Source: JBBDIK01 sp964640385
GTDB lineage: Bacteria; Actinomycetota; UBA4738; JBBDHU01
Reading direction: 5' to 3'
DNA: 12,025 bases
Assembly: GCA_964640385.1 (NCBI GenBank)
Contig: CAZXFL010000038.1
Span: 1 to 12,025, forward strand
This document shows positions 1 through 7,120 of this stretch, in pieces; the stretch's first letter is position 1, and each line of letters opens with the position of its first letter. Made by a program: the position numbers and the translations under genes. The notes beneath the pieces are model-generated. The model did not search any database, was not told where the DNA came from, and was given only the letters and a program-made list of their open reading frames with translations.

Positions 1-66
1 CATGAGGGAGTAGCGCGACTCCGAGGCCGATCCTCGCTTCGGGTTGTTTCGGTCTACTTTAGGCAT
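1..66 (-). CDS. 5' end of a gene cut by the window edge; possibly a transposase
   Basis: Reading the minus strand from the ATG at 66-64, 22 codons stay open to the left edge. The peptide begins MPKVDRNNPKRG and ends ESRYSLM. The case for a real gene rests mainly on what precedes it: TTGACG, a 17-nt spacer, TATATT, six bases, then ATG, which is the leaderless arrangement seen at several other genes here. The basic, polar start followed by RYSLM resembles, from memory only, the N-termini of IS1595-group transposases, where a similar Y-S/T-L-M/xEF segment precedes a zinc-binding region. With 22 residues this is only a guess; another DNA-binding protein or an unrelated hypothetical protein is equally possible. 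It lies downstream of, and in the same direction as, the NYN gene, separated by 213 nt containing hairpins. Confidence 0.55.
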   Translation of the reverse strand, partial: MPKVDRNNPKRGSASESRYSLM

Positions 67-101
67 GGGATGAATATACCAAAGGGCGGTACCGCCGTCA
101 A
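67..101 (-). promoter_or_regulatory. Canonical promoter of the left-edge gene, with a palindrome in its spacer
   Basis: On the minus strand, -35 TTGACG is at 101-96 and -10 TATATT at 78-73, with a 17-nt spacer. Six bases then separate the -10 from the ATG at 66, so transcription would begin at or next to the start codon. The perfect 12-bp palindrome GGCGGTACCGCC (85-96) fills most of the spacer and touches the -35, a classical position for a repressor or MerR-like operator. Confidence 0.75.
85..96. repeat. Perfect 12-bp palindrome, candidate operator
   Basis: GGCGGTACCGCC is identical to its reverse complement. It sits between the -35 and -10 of the left-edge gene promoter. That position favours a protein-binding site over an RNA hairpin, because it lies upstream of the predicted transcript start. 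Confidence 0.55.
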
Positions 102-194
102 GTACCCTTCATGGGCTGTGTACAGTTCTCGGGATGACATCAACAAAGTACCCCTGACCTGCGGTTATGCCCTTGACATTGTTCACGACGGTAT

Positions 195-260
195 GGCATC
201 ATGCCTTCACGGACCCGATCATCTAGGTGATCGGGCGCAGGGGTCGCCCTCGGGCGGCCC
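195..260. terminator. Cluster of hairpins behind the NYN gene, possible terminator
   Basis: Three inverted repeats lie in the gap between the NYN stop codon (280) and the left-edge gene. One is an 11-bp palindrome-like GGCATCATGCC at 195-205. The second has an 8-bp stem, 214-221 with 228-235, and a 6-nt loop. The third is a GC-rich hairpin at 241-260, GGGTCGCCC pairing with GGGCGGCCC. Neither side has a proper U-tract; the plus strand after 260 reads TTCTGCTTTC, and the minus side is C-rich. They may end NYN transcription as non-canonical actinobacterial terminators, but this is inferred from position. Confidence 0.4.
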
Positions 261-279
261 TTCTGCTTTCCAGGGGCCG

Positions 280-909
280 TCACCAAGTGGGGGGCTTGGT
301 AATCGTTCCGATCTCGTCTTCCAATGTCGCGGGCAGCTGGCACTGCTTCAGCTTGTTCACCGTAATCCGAGTGTAAAAGTCCGCCTTGAGGCTGCTACGA
401 CGGATGGCCTTGTTGGTTCCGGGAATCGCCACGCCGACTCGATACCCGAGGTGTCTGCGCGTGATCTGAATCGGCGTCTGCAAATCCGAGTCGTTCGAGA
501 TGATGAGGGCCTGGTCGAACACCTCTCCGTGCAGAATCCCGTCGAGCATCAGGTGGGAGGCCAGGTTGACATCCGAGCCCTTTTCCTCCATGTGAAGTAC
601 CCAGACCTTGGTGGTCGGATCGTCACGGAGTGGTCTCTCCTTCTCGCGCTCTTTGAAGAGGCCCCAGTGAACGGAGACGCCGGGAAGGGTGCGGAGGGCT
701 CGGATGTAGGCGTTCTGTCGCACGTCCTCGCCGCCCGTGCCCGCCCTTGGCAGGGCCTGCGCCGTGAAGTAGCGGATTCGCCCGATGATGGTTCCAGGGG
801 CCAAGGACTCGGCGAGTGCCCGCAAGTCGAGCCACTTGTAAGGCGTGCCCTGCAATCGGCGGTGGTAAAGGTTGAATCCGTCGACATACACGTTCGTCCT
901 GAGTGTCAC
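280..909 (-). CDS. NYN (PIN-like) domain protein, putative ribonuclease, LabA/DUF88 type
   Basis: The protein has 209 residues. Near the N-terminus is VYVDGFNLYHR (Asp10), the hallmark first strand and acidic residue of NYN domains. EEKGSDVNLASHL follows at about 108-120 (Asp113) and IISNDSDL at about 136-143 (Asp140 and Asp142). Together these form the acidic cluster that holds metal in PIN/FLAP-like nucleases. The family is known or suspected to act on RNA; the substrate here is unknown. The GTG at 909 is chosen because AAGGGGGG lies 6 nt upstream and because the DGFN strand then sits at the N-terminus as usual. The longer open frame to 1032 adds 41 low-complexity residues and runs through the divergent promoter region. 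The gene diverges from pheS and looks less GC-biased than its neighbours. It uses a Shine-Dalgarno leader, unlike several neighbouring genes, which hints at accessory origin. Confidence 0.88.
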   Translation of the reverse strand: MTLRTNVYVDGFNLYHRRLQGTPYKWLDLRALAESLAPGTIIGRIRYFTAQALPRAGTGGEDVRQNAYIRALRTLPGVSVHWGLFKEREKERPLRDDPTTKVWVLHMEEKGSDVNLASHLMLDGILHGEVFDQALIISNDSDLQTPIQITRRHLGYRVGVAIPGTNKAIRRSSLKADFYTRITVNKLKQCQLPATLEDEIGTITKPPTW

Positions 910-1034
910 CCAGCGCCCCCCTTGCCGTTCGGATCGTCGAACCCTAGCCCCACCGTCACACCGGGGGCCAATCGTGCCTAAAACAACACCTACCGCCCGG
1001 GAAGGGATAGTTCCCCTTGCTAGACTCGGCACCC
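910..1034. promoter_or_regulatory. Divergent intergenic region between the NYN gene and pheS
   Basis: This 125-bp spacer must hold both promoters. Toward pheS there is TGCTAGACT, an extended -10 with TAGACT at 1021-1026, ending 8 nt before the ATG. No convincing -35 is seen 16-18 bp upstream. Toward the NYN gene, the minus strand has TAGGGT at 946-941, which would give a leader of about 25 nt containing the AAGGGGGG ribosome binding site at 923-916. A TTGGCC at 971-966 is 19 bp upstream and only a weak -35 candidate. No T-box features are visible upstream of pheS. Confidence 0.5.
1018..1026 (+). promoter_or_regulatory. Extended -10 promoter for pheS, leaderless type
   Basis: TGC followed by TAGACT matches an extended -10. 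The hexamer ends 8 nt before ATG 1035, so the transcript would start at or within one or two bases of the A of ATG. No Shine-Dalgarno sequence is present between them. Confidence 0.55.
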
Positions 1035-2090
1035 ATGGAGCCGGCTGAGGCGCTTCGCACCCTCGACGAAGAACTGGAGAACGGCCGCGCCCTTGCCGCC
1101 GCCGCAGCAGACACCCCGGCGCTCGACCGAGCCCAGACCGCCGTCCTTGGCCGCAAGTCGCGCTACGCCGAGGTGCAGAGGTCGCTCAGGGGACTGGAGC
1201 CGGACCATCGCCGCTCCGTCGGCAAGCGGGCCAACGAGGTTCGGCAGGCGTTGGACGAGGCGCTCGCGGCACGGCGGGCCGAGCTGCAGGCCGTGGCGGA
1301 ATCCGGCCTCCTGGCCGCCGACCGCGTGGATGTGTCGTTGCCCGGGCGCCGTCGTCCGCCCGGTTCCCTGCATCCGCTGACCATCACCGAGTACGCGATC
1401 GTCGATGTGTTCATGCGCATGGGGTTCCGTGTGGCCGAGGGTCCCGAGATCGAGACCGACTGGTACAACTTCACGGCGCTGAACATCCCTCCGGATCACC
1501 CGGCCCGGTCCTTGAAGGACTCGCTCTTCGTGGATGTGGAGGGTCATCCGGATCTGCTGCTTCGGACCGAGACGTCCGCGGTCCAGATCCACACGATGGA
1601 GGCGCAGCAGCCTCCCGTGTATATCGTCTCGCCGGGGCGCGTCTACCGGCGCGAAACCCTCGACGCGACGCATTCCGCCGTGTTCCATCAGATCGAGGGA
1701 CTGGCCGTCGATGAGGGCATCACGTTCGCCGACCTGAAGGGAACGCTGGAGGCGTTCGCGAAAGCGTTGTTCGGTCCTGAGCAGCGGGTGCGGTTTTCGC
1801 CCTCGTATTTCCCGTTCGTCGAGCCGGGCGCCCAGGTGGATGTCTCCTGCTTCCGGTGCGGCGGGACCGGCTGCCGGACGTGCGGCAACGGCTGGATCGA
1901 GATGCTCGGCGCCGGGATGGTGCATCCGGCGGTCCTGGAGAACGTCGGCTACGACCCCGAGCGGTACACGGGCTTCGCGTTCGGCATGGGCTTGGAGCGG
2001 GTCGCGATGATCCGCTACGGGATCCCCGACATCCGGCTCTTCTTCGAGGGCGACGTGCGGTTCCTCGAGCAGTTCGCGAGCACCGGATGA
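1035..2090 (+). CDS. pheS: Phenylalanine-tRNA ligase alpha subunit
   Basis: PheS carries the class II catalytic core of the cytoplasmic alpha2beta2 enzyme that charges tRNA-Phe. The 351 residues match the family. Residues 1-90 are charged and helical, fitting the tRNA-binding coiled coil. Motif 1 is around 131-157 (GFRVAEGPEIETDWYNFTAL). Motif 2 runs from RTET at 178-181 to YRRETLDATHSAVFHQIEG at 204-222. Motif 3 is GFAFGMGLERVAMIRYGI at 313-330. A CxxCGGTGCxxC knuckle (Cys272, 275, 280, 283) precedes the GWIEMLGAGMVHP segment and could bind zinc, as in many non-proteobacterial PheS proteins. ATG 1035 is chosen because TGCTAGACT lies 8 nt before it, fitting a leaderless start; a TTG at 1017 would add six residues. 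The gene overlaps pheT by ATGA. Confidence 0.97.
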   Translation: MEPAEALRTLDEELENGRALAAAAADTPALDRAQTAVLGRKSRYAEVQRSLRGLEPDHRRSVGKRANEVRQALDEALAARRAELQAVAESGLLAADRVDVSLPGRRRPPGSLHPLTITEYAIVDVFMRMGFRVAEGPEIETDWYNFTALNIPPDHPARSLKDSLFVDVEGHPDLLLRTETSAVQIHTMEAQQPPVYIVSPGRVYRRETLDATHSAVFHQIEGLAVDEGITFADLKGTLEAFAKALFGPEQRVRFSPSYFPFVEPGAQVDVSCFRCGGTGCRTCGNGWIEMLGAGMVHPAVLENVGYDPERYTGFAFGMGLERVAMIRYGIPDIRLFFEGDVRFLEQFASTG

Positions 2091-4468
2091 AGGTCGTTCT
2101 CTCCTGGCTCCGCGAGTTCTGTCCGACAGATCTGTCCGCAGAGGATCTCGCCGATGCGCTGACGGCGGTCGGGGTCAAGGTCGAGGAGGTCCTGCGGCCG
2201 TGGGACGGGTTGTCGGGTGTCGTGGTCGCGGAGGTCATCGAGGTCTCGGACCATCCTGATTCGGCCAAGCTCTGCGTGACGCGCGTCCGCATCGGCTCCG
2301 GGGAGGCGACGGTTGTTGCGGGCGTACGCAACATGCAGTCCGGTGACCTGGTGCCGTATGCGCCGCCCGGCTCACGGGTCCCGCTGCTGCCGGAGCCGTT
2401 GCAGGTCCGCACCCTGCGCGGCGTCGAGTCGGAGGGCATGCTGTGTTCTCCCCGCGAGCTGAACGTGGCCGATACCCATACCGGGATCATGGTGTTACCG
2501 CCGGACACGCCCCTGGGTGCGGACGTCGGCGAGCATTTCGGGCTCGGGGACGCCATCTTGGATATCGAGATCGAGCCGAACCGGCCCGATCTCATGTCGG
2601 TCATCGGGGTCGCGCGGGAGGCCTCGGCGGTGACCGGCGCCCCGCTCACCATCCCGGCTCCGGCGGTCCATGAGGGCCATGAGAAGGCGACCGACGTCGC
2701 GAGCGTGGAGATCCTCGATCCGGAGCGCTGCCCGCACTACCTGGCGCGGGTGATCCGCGGCCTCACCGTCGGGGAGTCGCCGATCACCGTCCAGGCGCGC
2801 CTGACCGCCGCCGGCATGCGTCCTATCTCCAACGTCGTGGACGCCACGAACTACACCCTGTTGGAGGTCGGCCACCCCCTGCATCCGTTCGATCTGCCGC
2901 TGCTGGAGGGGGCCTCGATCATCGTGCGGCGGGCCGAAGAAGGAGAGGAACTCACGACGCTCGACGGCGTGGCCAGGACCTTGACGGGCGAGGACCTGTT
3001 GATCGCCGACCGGGCGAAGGGGGTCGCGATCGCGGGCGTCATGGGGTCCGCCGCCGCGGAGGTGTCGCAGGCCACGAGCGACGTCCTCCTCGAGGCCGCG
3101 TACTTCCAGCCGACCGGCATCCTTCGGACCGCGCGCCGCCAGGGTGTGTCCACCGAAGCCTCGATGCGCTTCGAGCGCGGCACGGACCCCGAGTCGGTTG
3201 CCTACGCTGCGGACCGCGCGGCGCACCTGGTCGCGGAGTGGTCGGGTGGGACGATCCTGGCGGGTCTTGCCGAGGCGGGCTCGGTGGCGTCGCGGCGCCG
3301 GGTGAGCGTCCGGCCTGCCCGTGCCGCCGCGGTCTTGGGGACCGACGAGCTGTCCCGGCAGGAGGTGGCGCGGCGACTCGCGTCGGTCGGGTTCGTGGCG
3401 GAGCAGCGGGATGATCTCGTTGAGGTTGAGGTCCCGGGTTTCCGGGGCGACGTGCAGCGCGAGATCGACCTGATCGAGGAGATCGTCCGCGTCGACCGGG
3501 GCTACGAGCGCGTGGGTTCGACGCTTCCGGAAGTCCGCCAAGCGGGGGGGATGCCGGACGCCTACGCGTTCCGGCGGCGGCTGCGGGAGCTGCTGGTTCG
3601 GCTGGGCCTCACCGAGGTCCGGTCGCTCTCGTTCGCGTCCCTTGCGGATCTTGAGCTGATGGGCGATCCGGTCGAGCCAGCGATCCGCCTGTCCAATCCG
3701 GTGTCGGCGGAGGAAGGCTACCTGCGCACCCGGCTCACCCCCGGTCTGCTGCGGGCGCTCCAGCACAACCAGGCTCGCAACGTGCGGACCGCACGCGTGT
3801 TCGAGGTGGGAACGGTGTTCCGTGCCGGCGATCCGGTCGAGGAGGTCGAGAAGGTCGGGTTCGCGATGACGGGACCGGCGTCGTTCGGATGGGCCGAACC
3901 GGATCGCGAGCTGGACCTGTTCGACGCGAAGGGGGTCATGGAGGGGTTGTTCGATGGGCTCGGACTACGTGACTGGGCGCTCGGGGATCCGGCCCCGTTG
4001 CCGCTGCACCCCGGGCGCTCCGCAACCGTGACGATCGCCGGCCGGCACGCCGGTCTCATCGGTGAACTGCATCCGCGCGTCGCGGCGGACCGGGACCTGT
4101 CGGGCCGTGTCGCGATCTGTGTCCTGGCGGTCGACGGCCTCCGCTCGGGGGCGGACCCTGTTGTGGCGTACGTCGATGTTCCCCGGTTCCCGCCGACCCG
4201 CCGGGATCTGGCGTTCATCGTCGGGGCGGACGTGCCCGCGGACGCGATCCGGTTGGCGTTGCTGGAGGCCGGTGGAGACGTCACCGGTTCTGCCGTTCTA
4301 TTCGATGTGTTCGCGGGCGAACCGATCCCCGCGGGCAAGCGGAACGTGGCGTTCTCGGTGGACTTCCGCGCCCCCGACCGGACGCTCACGGACGAGGAGG
4401 CGGATGAGGCCGTCGCTCGCATCGCGGCCCGCCTGGCTGCCGACTTCGGTGCGGAACTCCGCGGGTAG
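2087..4468 (+). CDS. pheT: Phenylalanine-tRNA ligase beta subunit
   Basis: PheT is the editing and tRNA-binding partner of PheS. The 793 residues are normal for bacterial PheT. An EMAP-like OB fold occupies roughly residues 40-150 (VVVAEVIEVSDHPDSAKL). The B3/B4 editing domain follows at about 200-390 (HYLARVI, PISNVVDATNY, HPLHPFD). B5 lies near 400-475 and the inactive synthetase-like core near 480-690 (LSNPVSAEEGYLRTRLTPGLL). The C-terminal FDX-ACB anticodon-binding domain covers about 698-793 (RFPPTRRDLAFIV). The start is fixed by the ATGA overlap with the pheS stop at 2088-2090, which implies translational coupling and supports stoichiometric subunit synthesis. Its TAG stop at 4466 is also the first half of a possible -10 for argF. 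Confidence 0.97.
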   Translation: MKVVLSWLREFCPTDLSAEDLADALTAVGVKVEEVLRPWDGLSGVVVAEVIEVSDHPDSAKLCVTRVRIGSGEATVVAGVRNMQSGDLVPYAPPGSRVPLLPEPLQVRTLRGVESEGMLCSPRELNVADTHTGIMVLPPDTPLGADVGEHFGLGDAILDIEIEPNRPDLMSVIGVAREASAVTGAPLTIPAPAVHEGHEKATDVASVEILDPERCPHYLARVIRGLTVGESPITVQARLTAAGMRPISNVVDATNYTLLEVGHPLHPFDLPLLEGASIIVRRAEEGEELTTLDGVARTLTGEDLLIADRAKGVAIAGVMGSAAAEVSQATSDVLLEAAYFQPTGILRTARRQGVSTEASMRFERGTDPESVAYAADRAAHLVAEWSGGTILAGLAEAGSVASRRRVSVRPARAAAVLGTDELSRQEVARRLASVGFVAEQRDDLVEVEVPGFRGDVQREIDLIEEIVRVDRGYERVGSTLPEVRQAGGMPDAYAFRRRLRELLVRLGLTEVRSLSFASLADLELMGDPVEPAIRLSNPVSAEEGYLRTRLTPGLLRALQHNQARNVRTARVFEVGTVFRAGDPVEEVEKVGFAMTGPASFGWAEPDRELDLFDAKGVMEGLFDGLGLRDWALGDPAPLPLHPGRSATVTIAGRHAGLIGELHPRVAADRDLSGRVAICVLAVDGLRSGADPVVAYVDVPRFPPTRRDLAFIVGADVPADAIRLALLEAGGDVTGSAVLFDVFAGEPIPAGKRNVAFSVDFRAPDRTLTDEEADEAVARIAARLAADFGAELRG

Positions 4469-4471
4469 ACT
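4466..4471 (+). promoter_or_regulatory. Possible internal -10 element for argF, overlapping the pheT stop
   Basis: TAGACT, the same hexamer as at pheS, begins with the pheT stop codon TAG and ends 6 nt before GTG 4478. Spacing fits a leaderless argF transcript independent of the pheST promoter. No TGn extension and no clear -35 are present, so read-through from pheS may still be the main source. Confidence 0.4.
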
Positions 4472-4477
4472 GCCGCC

Positions 4478-5392
4478 GTGAGGGACTTCCTGTCGATCGC
4501 CGACCTGTCGGCGGACGAGCTGGCGCAGCTGCTCGAACGCTCGGCGAAGATCAAGGCGGATCCGCAGAGCGTCGCGACCGCGCTCGAGGGGACCGCCGTT
4601 GCCATGCTGTTCGAGAAGCCCTCAACCCGGACCCGCACCTCGTTCGAGGTCGCCGTCGGTCAGATGGCGGGGATCGCGGTGATCCTGACCGAGACCGATC
4701 TGCAACTCGGCAGGGGCGAGTCCCTCGAGGACACCGGACGGGTCCTCTCCTGCTACGCCCAGGCGATCGTCCTTCGGACCTACGGTCAGGACCGGCTCGA
4801 CCGGCTGGCCGCCGCGGCCGACGCCCCGGTTCTCAACGCCCTTTCGGACCTGGAGCACCCCTGTCAGGCGGTCGGCGACCTGCTCACGATCAAGGAGCGG
4901 AAGGGGGAGCTCGCGGGCTTGACGCTCGCCTACCTCGGGGACGGGAACAACACCTGCCACGCACTGATGCTCGCGGGCGCGCTCTCGGGGATGCGCGTCC
5001 GCGTCGCGTGTCCGCCGGGGTACGAGCCGGACGTGCGGATCGCGTCGCGCGCGTCCCAACTGGCGGCAGCGAGCGGAGGAGCCGTGGAGGTTACCGACGA
5101 CCCCGCTGCCGCTCCCGCGGGCGCCGACATCGTCTACACGGACGTATGGGCGAGCATGGGACAGGAGTCCGAAGCCCAAGCGCGAGAGGCGGTCTTCCCC
5201 CCCTTCCAGGTGAACGCCGCTGCGATGGCACTGGCGGCGCCCGATGCGCTCGCGATGCACTGTCTCCCGGCGCACCGAGGGCTCGAGATCACGGATGAAG
5301 TACTCGACGGGCCGCAGTCGGTGGTGTGGGACCAGGCCGAGAACCGCCTGCACACCGAGAAGGCGATCCTGCTGTTCGCGTTCGACCGCTAG
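4478..5392 (+). CDS. argF: Ornithine carbamoyltransferase
   Basis: The enzyme transfers the carbamoyl group of carbamoyl phosphate to ornithine, making citrulline in arginine synthesis; it is normally a cytoplasmic trimer. The 304-residue length is typical. STRTRTSFE at 49-57 is the carbamoyl phosphate loop and Arg100 lies in VLRTYGQ. HPCQ is at 127-130 and DGNN at 155-158. WASMGQE at 224-230 holds the SMG ornithine loop, which separates it from aspartate carbamoyltransferase. HCLPAHRG at 261-268 holds the catalytic Cys262. GTG 4478 lies 9 nt past the pheT stop, with no clear Shine-Dalgarno but a -10-like TAGACT 6 nt upstream. No other arg gene is in the window, although actinobacteria often have a full arg cluster after pheT. 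The polX ATG follows its TAG stop directly. Confidence 0.97.
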   Translation: MRDFLSIADLSADELAQLLERSAKIKADPQSVATALEGTAVAMLFEKPSTRTRTSFEVAVGQMAGIAVILTETDLQLGRGESLEDTGRVLSCYAQAIVLRTYGQDRLDRLAAAADAPVLNALSDLEHPCQAVGDLLTIKERKGELAGLTLAYLGDGNNTCHALMLAGALSGMRVRVACPPGYEPDVRIASRASQLAAASGGAVEVTDDPAAAPAGADIVYTDVWASMGQESEAQAREAVFPPFQVNAAAMALAAPDALAMHCLPAHRGLEITDEVLDGPQSVVWDQAENRLHTEKAILLFAFDR

Positions 5393-7120
5393 ATGGCTCG
5401 GGCGAACGACGAGATCGAGGCGCTCCTTTACGAGTACACGGACCTGCTCGCGATCCTGTCGAGCGACCCCTTCAAGCCTCGCGCCTACGAGAAGGCGGCG
5501 CGATCCGTCGGCGGCTACCACCAGGACATCGCGGGTTCCGATCTCAAGGAACTGATGGCGATCCCGGCGGTCGGGCGCTCGATCGCCGAGAAGATCCTCG
5601 AATACCTGCAGACCGGACGCATCGCCGAACTGGACGAGATGCGGGCGCAGATCCCGGCCGGCGTGCTGGAGATCATGACGGTGCCGGGCCTGGGCCCGAA
5701 GAAGGCCATGTTGCTGTACGAGGAACGCGGGGTCGCATCGATCGAGGACCTCAGGGAGGTCATCGAGGGCGGACGGCTCGCCGGGCTCAAGGGGTTCGGT
5801 GCCAAGACCGGGGAGAACATCCTCAAGGGCATAGCCACACGACAGAAGGCCGGCGGGCGGATGCAGCTTGGGGCGGCCTCCGATCTGGCGGATCGGGTGA
5901 TCGGTGAGTTGTCCGGTCTCAAGCAGGTCCGACGCGTCACCTGCGCCGGGTCACTTCGCCGGATGGCGGAAACGATCGGCGATGTGGATGTGTTGGTGAC
6001 CAGCACCGACCCGATGCCGATCATGGACGGCTTCGTGGCCTCGGAGCTGGCCGATCGCGTGCTCGCGCACGGCGAGACGAAGTCCTCGATCGTGACGGCG
6101 AAGGGCCACCAGGTAGATCTGCGGGTGGTCGTACCCGACGTCTGGGGAGCGGCCCTCATCTACTTCACGGGCTCGAAGGCCCACAACGTCCGGATCCGGG
6201 AGATCGCGGTCCGCAAGGGGTTCAAGCTTTCGGAATACGGCCTGTTCGCGGCCAAGACCGGAACGCTGATCGCTGCCGAGACCGAGGGGACAGTGTACGA
6301 GGAACTCGGACTTCCGTGGATCCCACCGGCGATGCGCGAGGACCGCGGCGAGATCGAGGCGGCGTTGGACGGTACCTTGCCGACCGTCCTCGAGCCGAAG
6401 CAGATCAGAGGAGACCTGCACACGCACACCAACCTCACGGACGGGCTCGCGACCTTGGAGGAGATGCTGGACGCGGCGGCGAGGCTGCGGTATGCGTACT
6501 ACGCGGTCACCGACCACGCGCCGAACCTGGCCATGCAGCGGATGACCGATGCCAAGATCAAGGCGCAGCAGCGGAAGGTCCGGGCGCTGCAGGATCGGTA
6601 CCCGAAGATGGTCCTGCTGCACGGCTCGGAACTGAACATCGACCCGGACGGTGGCGTCGACTGGCCCGAGGAGTTCCTCTCGCGCTTCGACGTGACCGTC
6701 GCTTCCGTGCACTCGCACTTCAACCAGACGAGGGAGGGGATGACTCGTCGGTTCGTCCGCGCGATGGAGAACCCTTCTGTGAACATCATCGGCCACCCGA
6801 CCACGCGGCGGATCGGTCAGCGCGAGCCGGTGGATGTGGATCTGGAGGAGGTCTTCAAGGCAGCCGCGCGGACCGGTACAGCTCTTGAGATCAACGCGCA
6901 TCCCGACCGACTCGACCTGAAAGATGAGCACATCCTGTGGGCGCGCCGGCACGGGGTCCGGTTCGCGATCGACACCGACGCGCATTCGGTGCCGGGCCTG
7001 GACTCCATGCGGTTCGGCGTCGGGACGGCGCAGCGCGGCTGGCTGACCAAGGACGACGTGATCAACGCCTGGCCGTGGGGCAAGCTGCAACGGTTCCTGC
7101 GCAAGGATCGGAAGGCGTGA
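5393..7120 (+). CDS. polX: DNA polymerase/3'-5' exonuclease PolX with PHP domain
   Basis: Bacterial PolX fills short gaps in base-excision repair; characterised relatives also have 3'-5' exonuclease and abasic-site endonuclease activity in the PHP domain. The 575 residues match full-length bacterial PolX. The N-terminal 8-kDa-like domain is followed by helix-hairpin-helix motifs at about 54-68 (IPAVGRSIAEKI), 94-109 (VPGLGPKKA) and 131-144 (GLKGFGAKTG). The palm has GSLRR at 186-190 and GDVDV, with catalytic Asp197 and Asp199, plus Asp242 in QVDLRVV. The PHP metal ligands look complete: DLHTHT (His343, His345), DH at 374-375, Glu413, VHSH at 437-442, GHPT (His468) and DTDAH at 527-531. The ATG directly follows the argF stop without an evident Shine-Dalgarno, so translation probably depends on coupling. 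It overlaps mpg by GTGA. Confidence 0.96.
   Translation: MARANDEIEALLYEYTDLLAILSSDPFKPRAYEKAARSVGGYHQDIAGSDLKELMAIPAVGRSIAEKILEYLQTGRIAELDEMRAQIPAGVLEIMTVPGLGPKKAMLLYEERGVASIEDLREVIEGGRLAGLKGFGAKTGENILKGIATRQKAGGRMQLGAASDLADRVIGELSGLKQVRRVTCAGSLRRMAETIGDVDVLVTSTDPMPIMDGFVASELADRVLAHGETKSSIVTAKGHQVDLRVVVPDVWGAALIYFTGSKAHNVRIREIAVRKGFKLSEYGLFAAKTGTLIAAETEGTVYEELGLPWIPPAMREDRGEIEAALDGTLPTVLEPKQIRGDLHTHTNLTDGLATLEEMLDAAARLRYAYYAVTDHAPNLAMQRMTDAKIKAQQRKVRALQDRYPKMVLLHGSELNIDPDGGVDWPEEFLSRFDVTVASVHSHFNQTREGMTRRFVRAMENPSVNIIGHPTTRRIGQREPVDVDLEEVFKAAARTGTALEINAHPDRLDLKDEHILWARRHGVRFAIDTDAHSVPGLDSMRFGVGTAQRGWLTKDDVINAWPWGKLQRFLRKDRKA

Noticed and set aside
173..197. TTGACA on the plus strand as a promoter
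   Set aside because: No TANNNT lies 15-19 bp downstream, and it would point into hairpins and antisense of the NYN gene.
70..981. 303-codon open frame on the plus strand
   Set aside because: It lies antisense to the NYN gene and has no family-like motifs; the minus-strand frame has the clear NYN acidic motifs.
1017..1034. Alternative TTG start for pheS with AAGGGA upstream
   Set aside because: Possible, but ATG 1035 fits the extended -10 spacing and the usual PheS N-terminus; kept only as an alternative.
1020..1925. Long minus-strand frame opposite pheS
   Set aside because: A high-GC shadow: its Arg/Gly/His-rich composition and the intact class II motifs on the plus strand identify pheS as the real gene.
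2495..3766. 423-codon minus-strand frame opposite pheT
   Set aside because: Composition is that of an antisense frame in GC-rich DNA, and pheT domains run unbroken on the other strand.
4622..5521. 299-codon minus-strand frame opposite argF
   Set aside because: Antisense shadow; all OTC motifs are on the plus strand.
5951..7090. 379-codon minus-strand frame opposite polX
   Set aside because: Antisense shadow with His/Arg/Val-rich low complexity; polX PHP and palm motifs are complete on the plus strand.
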